From Roseibium album (GTDB lineage Bacteria > Pseudomonadota > Alphaproteobacteria > Rhizobiales > Stappiaceae), in NCBI RefSeq assembly GCF_001404515.1, contig NZ_CXWE01000006.1, forward strand, positions 248,001-312,000: a stretch of DNA of 64,000 bases, written 5' to 3'. The notes beneath the pieces are model-generated. The model had not been told where the DNA came from, ran no database searches, and worked only from the letters and a program-made list of their open reading frames with translations. Position numbers and translations under genes: made by a program. Below are positions 1 to 11,086 of this stretch, piece after piece; within the stretch, counting starts at the first letter, position 1; each line of letters begins with the position of its first letter.

Positions 1-16
1 TGTTGTGACAGATCTT

Positions 17-883
17 TCAGTCACCGATTGCCTTCAATCCCTTTTCCAGCAGGTTCCATTGTTTCCTTGAAACGGCTTCCTTGGACGCCAGCAACCAGTA
101 TGTCTGGTGATGGGGCAGATTTTCAGTTGAAACACGTTGCAAGCGTCCGGTCTTCAAGTCCTCCTGACAAAGTGGCAGAGAAGCAAGCGTGACCCCAAAA
201 CCTTTTCTTGCCGCGGACAAAGCTGCAAAAAAGGTGTCGAAGCGAAGATCGGCAAGCGGCGTCGACGGCGTTCCGAACCTGGCTGACCAATCGTTCCAGC
301 CGGGTCGAGGTCCAACGACCGCGATCCGGGGCAGGCCTGTCCAATCTGCGGAACGTCCCAAAAGCTTCGGCGAGGCTACGGGTGCGATGACTTCACTGTA
401 GAGTGGCAGTTTATACGTGTAGGGCCAATCTCCCGACCCGTATCTTATCTGGATGACACCGGGTTCTTGCTGAACTTCCGAGGAAAGAACAAGTGTCTTG
501 AAGGAAATCTGCGCATCTATTTCAGATGACAGTCTGTACAATCGAGGCATCAGCCAAAGTTCAATGATTGACGCACTCGCCGAGATCGTTACCCGATTTC
601 GTGATATACCGAATATTCCCTCGGAACTTTCCCTCAGACTCTCCAAGGCAGAACGGACGTGCGGAACCCATGTTTCGCCCTCGACCGTCAGGGAAATGCT
701 GCGCGGCTGGCGCAAAAACAACTGTGTTTCCAGGCGCTTTTCGAGCTTGCCGATCCGCTGACTGATCGCTGATTGAGTCAACCCGGTTTCCTGCGCAGCG
801 GCTGTAAAACTTCCTGTACGCGCCGCGACCTCGAACGCCCTCACCCACTCCAGCGGCAGGTTCTCAAATCTGGACTTATCCAT
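17..883 (-). CDS. LysR-family transcriptional regulator (GcvA-like)
   Basis: A 288-residue LysR regulator. The N-terminal winged helix-turn-helix lies at about residues 8-65 (AFEVAARTGSFTAAAQE followed by TQSAISQRIGKLEKRL), and the C-terminal effector-binding domain fills the rest. The ATG at 883 is chosen; an in-frame TTG lies two codons upstream. It is divergent from tmpA with about 95 bases between the two start codons, the usual LysR arrangement, so it probably controls the tmpA-tmpB phosphonate genes in response to a pathway metabolite. That role is inferred from position. The effector cannot be read from the sequence. Confidence 0.9.
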   Translation of the reverse strand: MDKSRFENLPLEWVRAFEVAARTGSFTAAAQETGLTQSAISQRIGKLEKRLETQLFLRQPRSISLTVEGETWVPHVRSALESLRESSEGIFGISRNRVTISASASIIELWLMPRLYRLSSEIDAQISFKTLVLSSEVQQEPGVIQIRYGSGDWPYTYKLPLYSEVIAPVASPKLLGRSADWTGLPRIAVVGPRPGWNDWSARFGTPSTPLADLRFDTFFAALSAARKGFGVTLASLPLCQEDLKTGRLQRVSTENLPHHQTYWLLASKEAVSRKQWNLLEKGLKAIGD

Positions 884-930
884 TAGCAAAACGAACTCTA
901 AGTCTCTTAATTCCTAATTTGATTTTATAG

Positions 931-2714
<1,784 letters not shown>

Positions 2715-2765
2715 ATTCGGCCAACCAAACAAGATCAGGCAAGGCCATTGCCGCACGTGAACTGT

Positions 2766-3806
2766 TTACGGATTTCCCAGCGAGAACAAGGTCGTTTCCT
2801 GCCGGAAGATCTGCTCGTTTCTGATCAGCATGGCCGTGCCGACATATTCGCCGGCAGGCCAGGCCTCTCCCCTCAGCTTGCGGCCGGCAAAGGCAACCCA
2901 TTGTGCCTTTTGCCGCTCGAGCGGTTCGCCTTCCGATTCCGCCATGACGCCTTCGGGGCCGACGAGACGAAGCGCAACCCGATCACCTTTCTTCAGATTT
3001 ATCAGTCGCGCGAAAAAGACAAAAACAGGAGACCGGGTCCCGGGTTCGGCTTCGGTTCCCGTTTCCAGATCAATCGACTTGACCGCACTGTCCGCAAACC
3101 CGGTCTGAATGATCTCGCCGTCGGCATCCTTCAACAATGCAACGAGGTCACCTTGCCAGAGCGAACCGTCGTAAGCCGCCCTAGCCTCTGCAACGGACGC
3201 ACACTGCGCAAGACGATCCTCTGCGGCTTCCGGATGCCCAAGGAACGGGTCGACAACCTGGCCGTCCTTCCTCAAGGAAAGATGCACATGCGGAAAGGCG
3301 GCGAAACCGGAAAAACCGACCTCGCCGAGGACATCACCGCGCTCGACACGATCTCCGCTGGAAACAATCACTGAACCTTGCCGCATGTGGCAATACTGGG
3401 TCTCCCAGCCGTTCCCGTGGGAAATCACCACTCCGTTGCCGCACTCCTTGCCCTCGACCCGCTTTCGATCTTCTGCTGATTGAACGAGCCTGTCCGGCAT
3501 GTCGTTTCGAACAGCCTTTACGACGCCGGGCGCGGAGGCGATGACGCCGGCATTCTGGTTGGTGTTCAATACCCGGAAATCCGTTCCCTTGTGACCGTCA
3601 TAGCCGGCCTGTGCACACGTGGCGGTCTGAACGTCCGGTCCCGGATCAATATCAACGTAGTTCTGGACAAAACAGTCCTGCCCGAAGTCGCAATCGATCG
3701 GCAAGGACACTTCAAGCTCAGCAGCCGAAACATGCGTGTCATGTGCCGCACCCGTCACTTGGACAGCAAAGACCGCGACAAGGATTGTGCCAAAGCGCCA
3801 CATCAT
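2766..3806 (-). CDS. Secreted M23-family (LytM) peptidase
   Basis: A 346-residue protein with an N-terminal signal peptide (about 1-28) and a lysostaphin-type M23 domain at about residues 70-195. Zinc-site motifs are present: HKGTD (H-x(3)-D) and HVHLSL (H-x-H), with an upstream His in VVISHGNGWETQYCHM. Catalysis therefore looks intact, unlike EnvC/NlpD-type degenerate LytM proteins. Four or more cysteines near the N-terminus (CDFGQDC, ATCAQAG) suggest periplasmic disulfides. The C-terminal 150 residues have no family I recognise and may bind the wall or a partner. Expected role: peptidoglycan cross-bridge cleavage. It is convergent with tmpB and divergent from the FKBP-rhodanese gene. Confidence 0.85.
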   Translation of the reverse strand: MMWRFGTILVAVFAVQVTGAAHDTHVSAAELEVSLPIDCDFGQDCFVQNYVDIDPGPDVQTATCAQAGYDGHKGTDFRVLNTNQNAGVIASAPGVVKAVRNDMPDRLVQSAEDRKRVEGKECGNGVVISHGNGWETQYCHMRQGSVIVSSGDRVERGDVLGEVGFSGFAAFPHVHLSLRKDGQVVDPFLGHPEAAEDRLAQCASVAEARAAYDGSLWQGDLVALLKDADGEIIQTGFADSAVKSIDLETGTEAEPGTRSPVFVFFARLINLKKGDRVALRLVGPEGVMAESEGEPLERQKAQWVAFAGRKLRGEAWPAGEYVGTAMLIRNEQIFRQETTLFSLGNP

Positions 3807-3917
3807 CGATTAGTTCCTTTTCAATTGATGTCCCGTTCAAGTAGCGTGACTTGCAATCCGGCGAATGATCGCCGACTGTCTTCGAACATCTTTCAGGCAA
3901 TTTATGGAACAAGCGTG

Positions 3918-4682
3918 ATGATTAAGTGGCTGTCCACTCTTCTGATATCTGCATTCATGATCTTTCCCGCGGCAGCGCAAAGCGAACTGCAGATACGGGA
4001 TATCGAAAAAGGCAGTGGCGAGGAAGCCAATGTTGGCGAAACCGTCGTCGTTCACTACACCGGCTGGCTGATGGACGGGACCAAGTTCGATTCCAGTGTG
4101 GACCGAGGACAACCCTTCTCCTTCACGCTTGGTGAACGCCGTGTCATTCCCGGATGGGAAAAAGGCGTTGAAGGCATGCAGGTGGGTGGCAAGCGTGAGC
4201 TGATCATTCCACCTGACATGGCCTACGGCTCCCGCGGCGCAGGCGGCGTCATTCCACCTGATGCGACGCTCAAGTTCGAAATCGAGCTTCTGGACGTCAA
4301 AGGCAAGAAATTTTCCGATATCGGCAATGACGAACTGAAGGAAAAACTTGCGTCCGGCGCGACGGTTATCGATATCCGGAGGCCTGACGAGTGGAAACAG
4401 ACCGGGGTTGTTGCCGGTAGCCATCTCGTGACCTTTTTCGATGAAAACGGCAATGTGAACCCGGATTTCGGCCCTTCGCTCCAGAAGCTTGTCGCCGGTC
4501 CCGAGGATGAGGTTGTGCTCATCTGCCGGACAGGAGCCCGTAGCAAGGTCTTGTCCCAGTACCTGTCGGAGCAGGCCGGCTTTACAAATGTCGTCAATGT
4601 CGAAAGTGGCATCATGAGCTGGATCGGAGACGGCCAAGCCGTCACGGCTGCTGTCTTGCCGGAAAATTGCTGGCTCTGCTGA
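3918..4682 (+). CDS. Secreted FKBP-type peptidyl-prolyl isomerase fused to a rhodanese domain
   Basis: A 254-residue two-domain protein. Residues 1-20 form a signal peptide ending AAA-Q. FKBP domain at about 25-127: HYTGW 46-50, KFDSS, VIPGW 76-80, GVEGMQVGGKREL, and the closing FEIELLDV strand. Rhodanese domain at about 133-245: VIDIRRPDEW 140-149 and an active-site loop with Cys193 (CRTGARS). The protein ends in a C-x-x-C (Cys251, Cys254). The ATG at 3918 is chosen because it starts the signal peptide; the frame stays open upstream, but that part lies antisense to the M23 gene and does not look like protein. Likely periplasmic, joining prolyl isomerisation to sulfur or thiol chemistry. The function of the fusion is unknown to me. 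Confidence 0.9.
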   Translation: MIKWLSTLLISAFMIFPAAAQSELQIRDIEKGSGEEANVGETVVVHYTGWLMDGTKFDSSVDRGQPFSFTLGERRVIPGWEKGVEGMQVGGKRELIIPPDMAYGSRGAGGVIPPDATLKFEIELLDVKGKKFSDIGNDELKEKLASGATVIDIRRPDEWKQTGVVAGSHLVTFFDENGNVNPDFGPSLQKLVAGPEDEVVLICRTGARSKVLSQYLSEQAGFTNVVNVESGIMSWIGDGQAVTAAVLPENCWLC

Positions 4683-4745
4683 TAAAAATCGACCAACAGC
4701 AATTGATCGGTCCGGGACCACAATTACCGCAACAAAGCTATCCCT

Positions 4746-6167
4746 CTAGTGTCCCGCGGCAAGTTCGAGGCTCATCCGGTTATGATCGGTGACGACCTTG
4801 CCCATCTCCATCGTGACGATCTGCCCATCATCGACCACGACCTTGCCGTTGACGACGGTTGTTGAAGCCCCTTGCGGGCAACAAAAGACGACCGCAGCGA
4901 CGGGATCATGCAGTCCGCCTGCAAATTGAAGCGTGTTGAGATCCAGGGTGAAGAAATCAGCACACTTGCCTGTTTCCAAAGAACCAATATCGTCCCGTCC
5001 CAGCACCGCGGCGCCGCCTCTCGTGGCAAGTTCCAGAGCTTCCCGCGCAGTCATCCATTCACCAGCGCGCAACGGATGTGATGGCGGCAGCAGTGCATGT
5101 TTCCGGGGGCCTTCGGGCGGCATCAGTCCCAGCTGCAGCCTGGCGAGCAGCATGGCCTGTCGCACTTCTCCAAGCATATTGGACCCGTCATTGCTGGCAG
5201 AGCCGTCAACACCCAGCCCCACCTTCACTCCGGCTGCCATATACTTCTTGACCGGTGCAATACCCGAGGCAAGCCGCATGTTGGAACATGGGCAGTGTGC
5301 TGCCCCGCAGCCGGTGCCCGCGAACAGGCGAATTTCCTCGTCGTCGACATGGATTGCATGGGCGAACCAGACATCGGGGCCGGTCCAGTCAAGACCTTCC
5401 ATCCACTCCACGGGACGTTTGCCGAAACGCTCAAGGGTGTAGCGTTCCTCATCCAGCGTCTCGCACAGATGCGTGTGCAACATGACGCCCTTGTCACGCG
5501 CCAGGCGTGCACTTTCCCTCAAAAGGTCTTCCGACACCGAAAACGGCGAACACGGAGCGACCACAATCCGGGTCATCGATCCTGGCGACGCATCATGATA
5601 GCGGTCTATCACCCGGATGCTGTCTCTCAGTATGTCATCTTCTTCCTCAACACAGTCGTCCGGCGGCAATCCGCCCTTGCTCTCACCCAGCGACATCGAG
5701 CCACGGCTTGCATGGAAACGGACACCGAGATCCCGGGCCGCTTCGATCTGAAAGTCCACCTTGTTGCCACTCTGAAAGAGATAGGAATGGTCGAAAACAG
5801 TGGTACAGCCCGACAGCACAAGTTCTGCAAGACCGACCAGGGCGCTGTTTCGGGACGCTTCCGGGTGGGTCTTCGCCCAGATCCGGTAATGGGCCTGGAG
5901 CCAAGGAAAGAGGTTGTTGTTTTGCGCTGCGGGAAGATTGCGCGTGAGCGTCTGGTTGAGGTGATGGTGAGTGTTGACGAAACCCGGCAGAACAATCTGG
6001 CCGGTCGCGTCGATCACTTTGTCGGCGGTCTTCGGCAGCTCCTCGGTGGGCCCGACCTGTGTGAGCATTCCGTCTTCGGCAAAGAGCCCGCCATTTTGGA
6101 TTTCACGGCGCTCGTCATCCATCGTGACAAGGATGTCGGCATTCTTCAGAAGCAGTGTCCGGCCCAT
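4746..6167 (-). CDS. 8-oxoguanine deaminase-like amidohydrolase (AtzB/TrzN-related cytosine-deaminase family)
   Basis: A 473-residue metal-dependent amidohydrolase. The metal ligands of the deaminase subgroup are present: HHH in FVNTHHHLNQ, His in MLHTHLCETLDEE, His in WFAHAIHV, and Asp in GLGVDGSASND. The long segment after the first metal motif (LTRNLPAAQNNNLFPWL) is typical of 8-oxoguanine deaminase and hydroxyatrazine-type enzymes. 8-Oxoguanine deaminase is the best specific guess; isocytosine or other purine/pyrimidine deamination is possible. The start at 6167 follows AAGGG at 5-base spacing; two in-frame starts lie just upstream. It is convergent with the FKBP-rhodanese gene. Confidence 0.75.
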   Translation of the reverse strand: MGRTLLLKNADILVTMDDERREIQNGGLFAEDGMLTQVGPTEELPKTADKVIDATGQIVLPGFVNTHHHLNQTLTRNLPAAQNNNLFPWLQAHYRIWAKTHPEASRNSALVGLAELVLSGCTTVFDHSYLFQSGNKVDFQIEAARDLGVRFHASRGSMSLGESKGGLPPDDCVEEEDDILRDSIRVIDRYHDASPGSMTRIVVAPCSPFSVSEDLLRESARLARDKGVMLHTHLCETLDEERYTLERFGKRPVEWMEGLDWTGPDVWFAHAIHVDDEEIRLFAGTGCGAAHCPCSNMRLASGIAPVKKYMAAGVKVGLGVDGSASNDGSNMLGEVRQAMLLARLQLGLMPPEGPRKHALLPPSHPLRAGEWMTAREALELATRGGAAVLGRDDIGSLETGKCADFFTLDLNTLQFAGGLHDPVAAVVFCCPQGASTTVVNGKVVVDDGQIVTMEMGKVVTDHNRMSLELAAGH

Positions 6168-6282
6168 GGCAGCCCTTCGCATCAATTCGACTCAGGTTCA
6201 GGTCGCGGCCAAGCGTATCTGCTAAGTTGTCCCAGAACTATGTTGTCAAAAGAGGAAACACTTTCAGCAATTTGTCGGAAAT

Positions 6283-7683
6283 CTAATCTTCCAAAGGCGG
6301 CATCCGGTTCCACGCATCGAGCGCGGCAATCTTGTATGCTTCGGCAAGTGTCGGATAGTTGAAGGTGTTTTCGACAAAATATTCCAACGTGCCGCGAAGG
6401 TTCAGGACTGCCTGACCGATATGAACCAGTTCGGTTGCCCCTTCTCCGACAATATGGCAGCCAAGTAGCCGCCTGGTCTTCAGGGAAAAGATCATCTTGA
6501 GCATGCCCGTATCAAGGCCCATGATATGCCCGCGTGACGTTTCGCGAAACCTTGCAACACCGCACTCATAGGGAATTCCGCGTTCCTTGATTTCCTCTTC
6601 CGTCATGCCGACGGTCGAGATTTCAGGAACCGCATAGATCCCGTAAGGAAAATACTCGGGCGGATCGTGGGCCGCTTCGCCAAGCGCATGGCACGAAGCG
6701 ATACGCCCCTGCTCCATCGATGTCGAGGCGAGGCTCGGAAAACCAATCACATCGCCGGCGGCAAAGATATGGGAGACTTCCGTCTGAAACGTTTCGGGAT
6801 CGACTTCGAGGCGGCCACGGTGGTCAACCGACAAACCGCAACTGTCCAGATTGAGAGACGGTGTCGCGCCCATGCGGCCGGCGGCAAACAGGATGACGTT
6901 GGAGCGAACACTCCGCCCCCCCTCAAGCTTGATCTCGCAATCGGCAGGACCATGCTTTTCAATTGCTTCAACCTTGGCTCCGAAGCGCATGGCGATTCCG
7001 CGATCCCGCAATTGGTGGGTGAAATCGGCGACAAGTTCCTTGTCCAGAAAATCCAGCATCGTTTCGCGGGGTTCAACGAGTGTCACGTGAACGTCGAGCG
7101 CCGAGAAGATCGAGGCATATTCCACGCCGATAACCCCTGCCCCGATAACGGCGATCGAGCGTGGAATCTCGCCCAGATCGAGAATCTCATCGCTGTCGAG
7201 CACGAATTTCCCGTCGAAGGGAACATAGCCGGGACGAAAGGGGTTTGTCCCGACGGCGATGACAAATTTGTCCGCGCTGTATTTCAGGATCTCCCCGGCA
7301 TCGCCTTCCACCTCGATCATGTGGCTCTCGACAAAGCGTGCCTCACCCCGGACCGTGTCGACCTTGTTGCGGGAGAACTGATGCTCAAGCACATCCACTT
7401 CGTGGTTGAGCGTGATGTGGAGCCGCGCCCTGAGATCGGCGGCGGTCAGGTCCTGCTTGACACGATAGGAGCTGCCGTAAAATCCGCGCTCGCGCCATCC
7501 CGTCAGGTTCAGAACTGTCTCTCGCAGTGTTTTTGAGGGGATTGTTCCAGTGTGAACCGAGACACCACCGACCCTGCGGCCCCGTTCCACCACGAGTACG
7601 TCGCGCCCGAATTTTGCTGCCTGGATCGCAGCCCGACGGCCCGCCGGCCCGCTGCCGATCACGATAAGATCGTAGTGTTCCAT
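6283..7683 (-). CDS. sthA: Soluble (Si-specific) NAD(P)+ transhydrogenase
   Basis: A 466-residue flavoprotein of the pyridine-nucleotide disulfide oxidoreductase family, the same length as E. coli SthA. The FAD dinucleotide fold is at the N-terminus (VIGSGPAGRRAAIQAA), and a second Rossmann motif, AVIGAGVIGVEYAS, binds NAD(P). The loop that carries the redox Cys pair in lipoamide dehydrogenase reads SVHTGTIPSKTLR, with no cysteine, as expected for transhydrogenases. It should interconvert NADPH and NADH in the cytosol. The ATG at 7683 follows GAGGGG closely; the frame is open further upstream but without a better start. It lies 115 bases upstream of the amidohydrolase, on the same strand. Confidence 0.92.
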   Translation of the reverse strand: MEHYDLIVIGSGPAGRRAAIQAAKFGRDVLVVERGRRVGGVSVHTGTIPSKTLRETVLNLTGWRERGFYGSSYRVKQDLTAADLRARLHITLNHEVDVLEHQFSRNKVDTVRGEARFVESHMIEVEGDAGEILKYSADKFVIAVGTNPFRPGYVPFDGKFVLDSDEILDLGEIPRSIAVIGAGVIGVEYASIFSALDVHVTLVEPRETMLDFLDKELVADFTHQLRDRGIAMRFGAKVEAIEKHGPADCEIKLEGGRSVRSNVILFAAGRMGATPSLNLDSCGLSVDHRGRLEVDPETFQTEVSHIFAAGDVIGFPSLASTSMEQGRIASCHALGEAAHDPPEYFPYGIYAVPEISTVGMTEEEIKERGIPYECGVARFRETSRGHIMGLDTGMLKMIFSLKTRRLLGCHIVGEGATELVHIGQAVLNLRGTLEYFVENTFNYPTLAEAYKIAALDAWNRMPPLED

Positions 7684-7904
7684 GTGCCCCTCAATGCCGT
7701 TCGACCAACGCGCTGTTTTCCCGCCGATTCTCCTTGGCGTTTCTGTCTGTCGAGGCACTGCAAGACAGCATCTTTGTTCCCGGGTCAAGAGCTCGCGAAA
7801 ATAACGCGTGGACCAAGACCGCAAACTGATCAAAAACGACTGTTTTTTCCTTCCCGGTCAATAGACCATTGCCTTCCCATCGCGCTTCGGCTATGCGTCG
7901 TCTC

Positions 7905-7952
7905 ATGAAGACGAGCCTGAAAGCAGTATGGTGGTGGCGCGGCGCGACATAG
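7905..7952 (+). CDS. trpL: trp operon leader peptide (TrpL), 15 residues with three consecutive Trp
   Basis: A short frame reads [15 protein letters not shown] and stops at TAG (7950-7952). Its three adjacent TGG codons at 7929-7937 are the hallmark of ribosome-mediated trp attenuation. The known Sinorhizobium/Rhizobium trpE(G) leader also carries W-W-W, and the gene downstream here is the same fused anthranilate synthase. Too short for ordinary gene finding, but the codon context, position and following hairpins make it convincing. Confidence 0.88.
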   Translation: MKTSLKAVWWWRGAT

Positions 7953-8048
7953 GCGGCCAGCGAACAGTCATGCTCTGAAAGGATCAAGCAATTCACCAAA
8001 GGCCGCCGCGGGACACCGCTGGCGGCCTTGGTGCATTAAGAGGCCGCC
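7952..8048 (+). promoter_or_regulatory. trp attenuator region with four alternating complementary 7-mers
   Basis: Segment A GGCGGCC (7952-7958, overlapping the trpL stop), B GGCCGCC (8001-8007), C GGCGGCC (8021-8027) and D GGCCGCC (8042-8048) can pair A:B, B:C or C:D. B:C extends outward to CCAA/TTGG (7996-8031). C:D forms an 8-bp stem. This is the alternating-pair logic of an attenuator. No good T-run follows either B:C or C:D, so whether control is by termination or by access to the trpE(G) ribosome site at about 8074-8085 cannot be decided from sequence. Confidence 0.75.
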
Positions 8049-8088
8049 AACGCCGCAAACGGCCACCAGAAACGGGAACGGAAAGACC

Positions 8089-10275
8089 ATGCCGGTACTG
8101 GCAGATCAGACCTATGAAACCGAAAGCGGGATTACGATCCTTCGGACCTCACGCCCCTCCGACTACGAAACCGGAACGTCCGACTGGATCGACCGGCTCG
8201 ACAGCGAATTGGGCGCGGTTCTTTCTTCGTCCTACGAGTACCCCGGCCGCTACACCCGCTGGGACATGGCGCTGGTCAATCCCCCTCTTGTTCTGGAGGC
8301 TGCCGACCGAAAGGTCGAGATACGGGCCTTGAACGATCGCGGCAAGGTTCTCATACCTGCAATCGTCGAGGCCTTGCGGACACACGATGTTGTTGAAACC
8401 TTTGATGCCGGCTCTGACAGGATCGAACTTACCGTCAAGAAACCGGATCGCCTCTTCAATGAAGAGGAGCGCTCCCGCCAGCCGTCGACATTTTCAATCG
8501 TTCGCGCGCTGAAGGACCTTTTTGCCTGTGGCGATGACCAGCTCGGCCTCTACGGAGCCTTCGGTTATGATGTGGCCTTCCAGTTCGAACCGATCGACCA
8601 GAAGCTGGAAAGACCTCACGATCAGCGTGATGTCGTTCTGTTTCTCCCCGACGAAATCCTGATTGTCGACCACCACGGAAAACGGGCCTATGTGCTTGAA
8701 TACGATTTTGTGGTCAACGGCAAGACCACGAAAGACCTGGAGCGAACGGGCGAACAAAGTTCCTATGCACCGGCGAACAAAGACCCTGGCCGGGGAGATC
8801 ATGAGCCGGGTGAATATGCCGAACTTGTTGAAAAGGCGAAGGATTACTTCCGGCGGGGCGATCTGTTCGAGACCGTTCCGGGGCAAACATTCTATGAACC
8901 CTGTGCCAACCCGCCCTCGGCTGTTTCCAGGCGCCTTGCCCAGATCAACCCTTCCCCTTACTCGTTCTTTTTCAACCTCGGCAACAACGAGTACCTCGTC
9001 GGGGCTTCGCCGGAAATGTATGTGCGTGTCACAGGTGGCCGACGCGTGGAAACCTGCCCGATCTCCGGCACGATCCGACGCGGCAAGAACGCGATCGAGG
9101 ACGAGGCGCAGATCCGCAAGCTGTTGAATTCGGCAAAGGACGAGGCGGAGCTGACCATGTGTTCCGACGTCGACCGAAACGACAAGAGCCGGGTTTGTGT
9201 CCCAGGCTCAGTCAAGGTGATCGGGCGGCGGCAAATTGAGATGTATTCCCGGCTGATCCACACGGTGGATCATATCGAAGGTACTCTTCGAGAGGACATG
9301 GATGCGCTGGACGCCTTCCTCTCCCATACCTGGGCCGTCACAGTGACGGGGGCGCCGAAACGGTGGGCGATGCAGTTCATCGAGGATCACGAAAAGTCAC
9401 CGCGTGCCTGGTACGGCGGGGCCATCGGTGCCGTTCTCTTCAATGGCGACATGAACACCGGCCTGACACTGCGGACCGTCCGCATCAAGGACGGACTGGC
9501 GCAGATCCGGGCTGGCGCAACACTGCTTTACGACAGTGTTCCGGAAGACGAAGAAGCGGAAACCGAACTCAAGGCAGAAGCCATGCGTGCGGCGGTTCGC
9601 GAAGCCGGCCTGGCGACCCGTTCCACCGAAACGACTGAAACCCACAAGCCTGGCGAGGGCCTGAAGATCCTGCTCGTGGATCACGAAGACAGTTTTGTGC
9701 ACACGCTTGCGAATTATTTCCGGCAAACGGGCGCCGACGTCGTCACCTACAGAACGCCGGTTGCCGACCATGTCTTTCATGACGTCAATCCGGACCTGGT
9801 TGTTCTGTCACCAGGCCCCGGCAACCCTAAGGACTTCGACTGCGCAGCGACGATCGGTCGAGCCCGCGCCCGCGCGTTGCCGATCTTCGGCGTCTGCCTC
9901 GGACTGCAGGCACTTTCGGAGTATTTCGGTGCGGAACTCGGCCAACTGGATATTCCAATGCACGGTAAACCGTCACCGATCAGCATCTCCGGGAATTCCC
10001 TCCTCTTTGACGGTCTCAATGCGCCGGTGATCGTCGGCCGCTATCATTCGCTGTTTGCGAAGAGGCCTACCCTGCCCGGGGATATTCGGGTGACGGCGGA
10101 GACCGAGGATGGTGTCGTGATGGCGATTGAGCATGAAAAAGAGGCCATTGCCGCGGTGCAGTTCCACCCGGAATCCATCATGTCACTGGATCAGGACGCA
10201 GGTCACATGATCATCGAAAATGTTGTCAGCCGGCTCGTTTCGGCGAAGAGCCGTGAACGCGAAGACGCCTTGTAA
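8089..10275 (+). CDS. trpE(G): Anthranilate synthase, fused large and small subunits TrpE(G)
   Basis: A 728-residue fusion. The TrpE part (about 1-515) carries chorismate-binding motifs: [11 protein letters not shown], the [10 protein letters not shown] loop, [11 protein letters not shown], and [13 protein letters not shown]. The TrpG glutamine amidotransferase part (about 525-728) has LSPGPGNP, the nucleophile Cys603 in [10 protein letters not shown], and the His/Glu of QFHPESIMS. It makes anthranilate from chorismate and glutamine, the first step of tryptophan synthesis. The fused form is typical of Rhizobiales and relatives. It is preceded by the trpL attenuator. trpB/A/C/D are not in the window, as is usual where the trp genes are dispersed. 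Confidence 0.96.
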   Translation: MPVLADQTYETESGITILRTSRPSDYETGTSDWIDRLDSELGAVLSSSYEYPGRYTRWDMALVNPPLVLEAADRKVEIRALNDRGKVLIPAIVEALRTHDVVETFDAGSDRIELTVKKPDRLFNEEERSRQPSTFSIVRALKDLFACGDDQLGLYGAFGYDVAFQFEPIDQKLERPHDQRDVVLFLPDEILIVDHHGKRAYVLEYDFVVNGKTTKDLERTGEQSSYAPANKDPGRGDHEPGEYAELVEKAKDYFRRGDLFETVPGQTFYEPCANPPSAVSRRLAQINPSPYSFFFNLGNNEYLVGASPEMYVRVTGGRRVETCPISGTIRRGKNAIEDEAQIRKLLNSAKDEAELTMCSDVDRNDKSRVCVPGSVKVIGRRQIEMYSRLIHTVDHIEGTLREDMDALDAFLSHTWAVTVTGAPKRWAMQFIEDHEKSPRAWYGGAIGAVLFNGDMNTGLTLRTVRIKDGLAQIRAGATLLYDSVPEDEEAETELKAEAMRAAVREAGLATRSTETTETHKPGEGLKILLVDHEDSFVHTLANYFRQTGADVVTYRTPVADHVFHDVNPDLVVLSPGPGNPKDFDCAATIGRARARALPIFGVCLGLQALSEYFGAELGQLDIPMHGKPSPISISGNSLLFDGLNAPVIVGRYHSLFAKRPTLPGDIRVTAETEDGVVMAIEHEKEAIAAVQFHPESIMSLDQDAGHMIIENVVSRLVSAKSREREDAL

Positions 10276-10341
10276 TTTTTGTCAAGACACGTTGGCGGTA
10301 TTTGCGCTAAGGATGCGAGTGGAAATTGAAGGAGACACCCT

Positions 10342-10866
10342 TTGCATATTCTGCTCGCAATTCTTGCCGCCCTCGCAGGCGCTGCGTTCTGGATCTACCG
10401 GGCCCGCCAGGCGGCCGACAGCACACGAGTTGTTCTGGAAGCGGCCCAAGACGTCAAATCTGCGGCCCGGCGCTTCGGTTTTCGGACCCGTGCCAATCAG
10501 CATCCGACCGAAGGCGTCGATGATCCACGGGTGACGGCTGCTACATTGCTTGTTTTGACAGCCGAGACGGACGGCGGCATCTCGCGGGCAGAACAAGACG
10601 CCATCCTGGAGCAACTGCAAACCGTGTTTCAGATGTCTGCTGCGGAAGCCGACGACCTTTACCTGTTCTCAAGGTGGCTTGCCAATCAAAGCAGCAATCC
10701 CGACGACATGATCCGCCGCCTGATCAAGAGAACAGTTCACCTTGGCGGTCGCGACACGATTCCGGACCTAATCCAGATGGTTTCACTTGTCGGCAACGCC
10801 GATACGGGAACATTGACAGACGACACGATACACATCGTAGAAAAACTCAAGCAATTGCAAGGTTGA
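10342..10866 (+). CDS. TerB-like protein with an N-terminal membrane anchor
   Basis: A 174-residue protein starting at TTG with a good ribosome site (AAGGAGA at 10328-10334). Residues 2-20 form one hydrophobic segment (HILLAILAALAGAAFWIYRAR) and act as an anchor or uncleaved signal. Residues about 56-170 resemble the all-helical TerB/DjlA-N fold, with the acidic helix pair RVTAATLLVLTAETDGG and ISRAEQDAILEQLQTVF. TerB domains occur in tellurite and stress proteins and in phage-defence contexts, but no ter genes lie nearby. Function unknown; probably a peripheral inner-membrane protein. It starts 66 bases after trpE(G), possibly in the same transcript. Confidence 0.75.
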   Translation: MHILLAILAALAGAAFWIYRARQAADSTRVVLEAAQDVKSAARRFGFRTRANQHPTEGVDDPRVTAATLLVLTAETDGGISRAEQDAILEQLQTVFQMSAAEADDLYLFSRWLANQSSNPDDMIRRLIKRTVHLGGRDTIPDLIQMVSLVGNADTGTLTDDTIHIVEKLKQLQG

Positions 10867-11086
10867 ACGAATTTTGTCTGAAGGAATTCTACAGTCTGTC
10901 AGATCACCCGAACATACCAAGTGATACTGAACAGATTTGGTTTCATGGAACATCTTGGGTTGAAAAGAAAGTTGATTAACGGACTGCAACCGAGTTCTAT
11001 TGAATTCCAGGTTTGATTTTGCACTGTCTTCACCGGGTGGCATTATAACAGACAGGATCCGACAACACGGGGTCTCGGGAGAAACA

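Noticed and set aside
3480..3917. A 146-codon N-terminal extension of the FKBP-rhodanese frame
   Set aside because: It lies antisense to the M23 peptidase gene, has no domain character, and the ATG at 3918 starts a clear signal peptide.
5097..6362. A 421-codon open frame antisense to the amidohydrolase
   Set aside because: No recognisable domain; low-complexity His/Gln/Arg composition typical of a shadow of a GC-rich gene.
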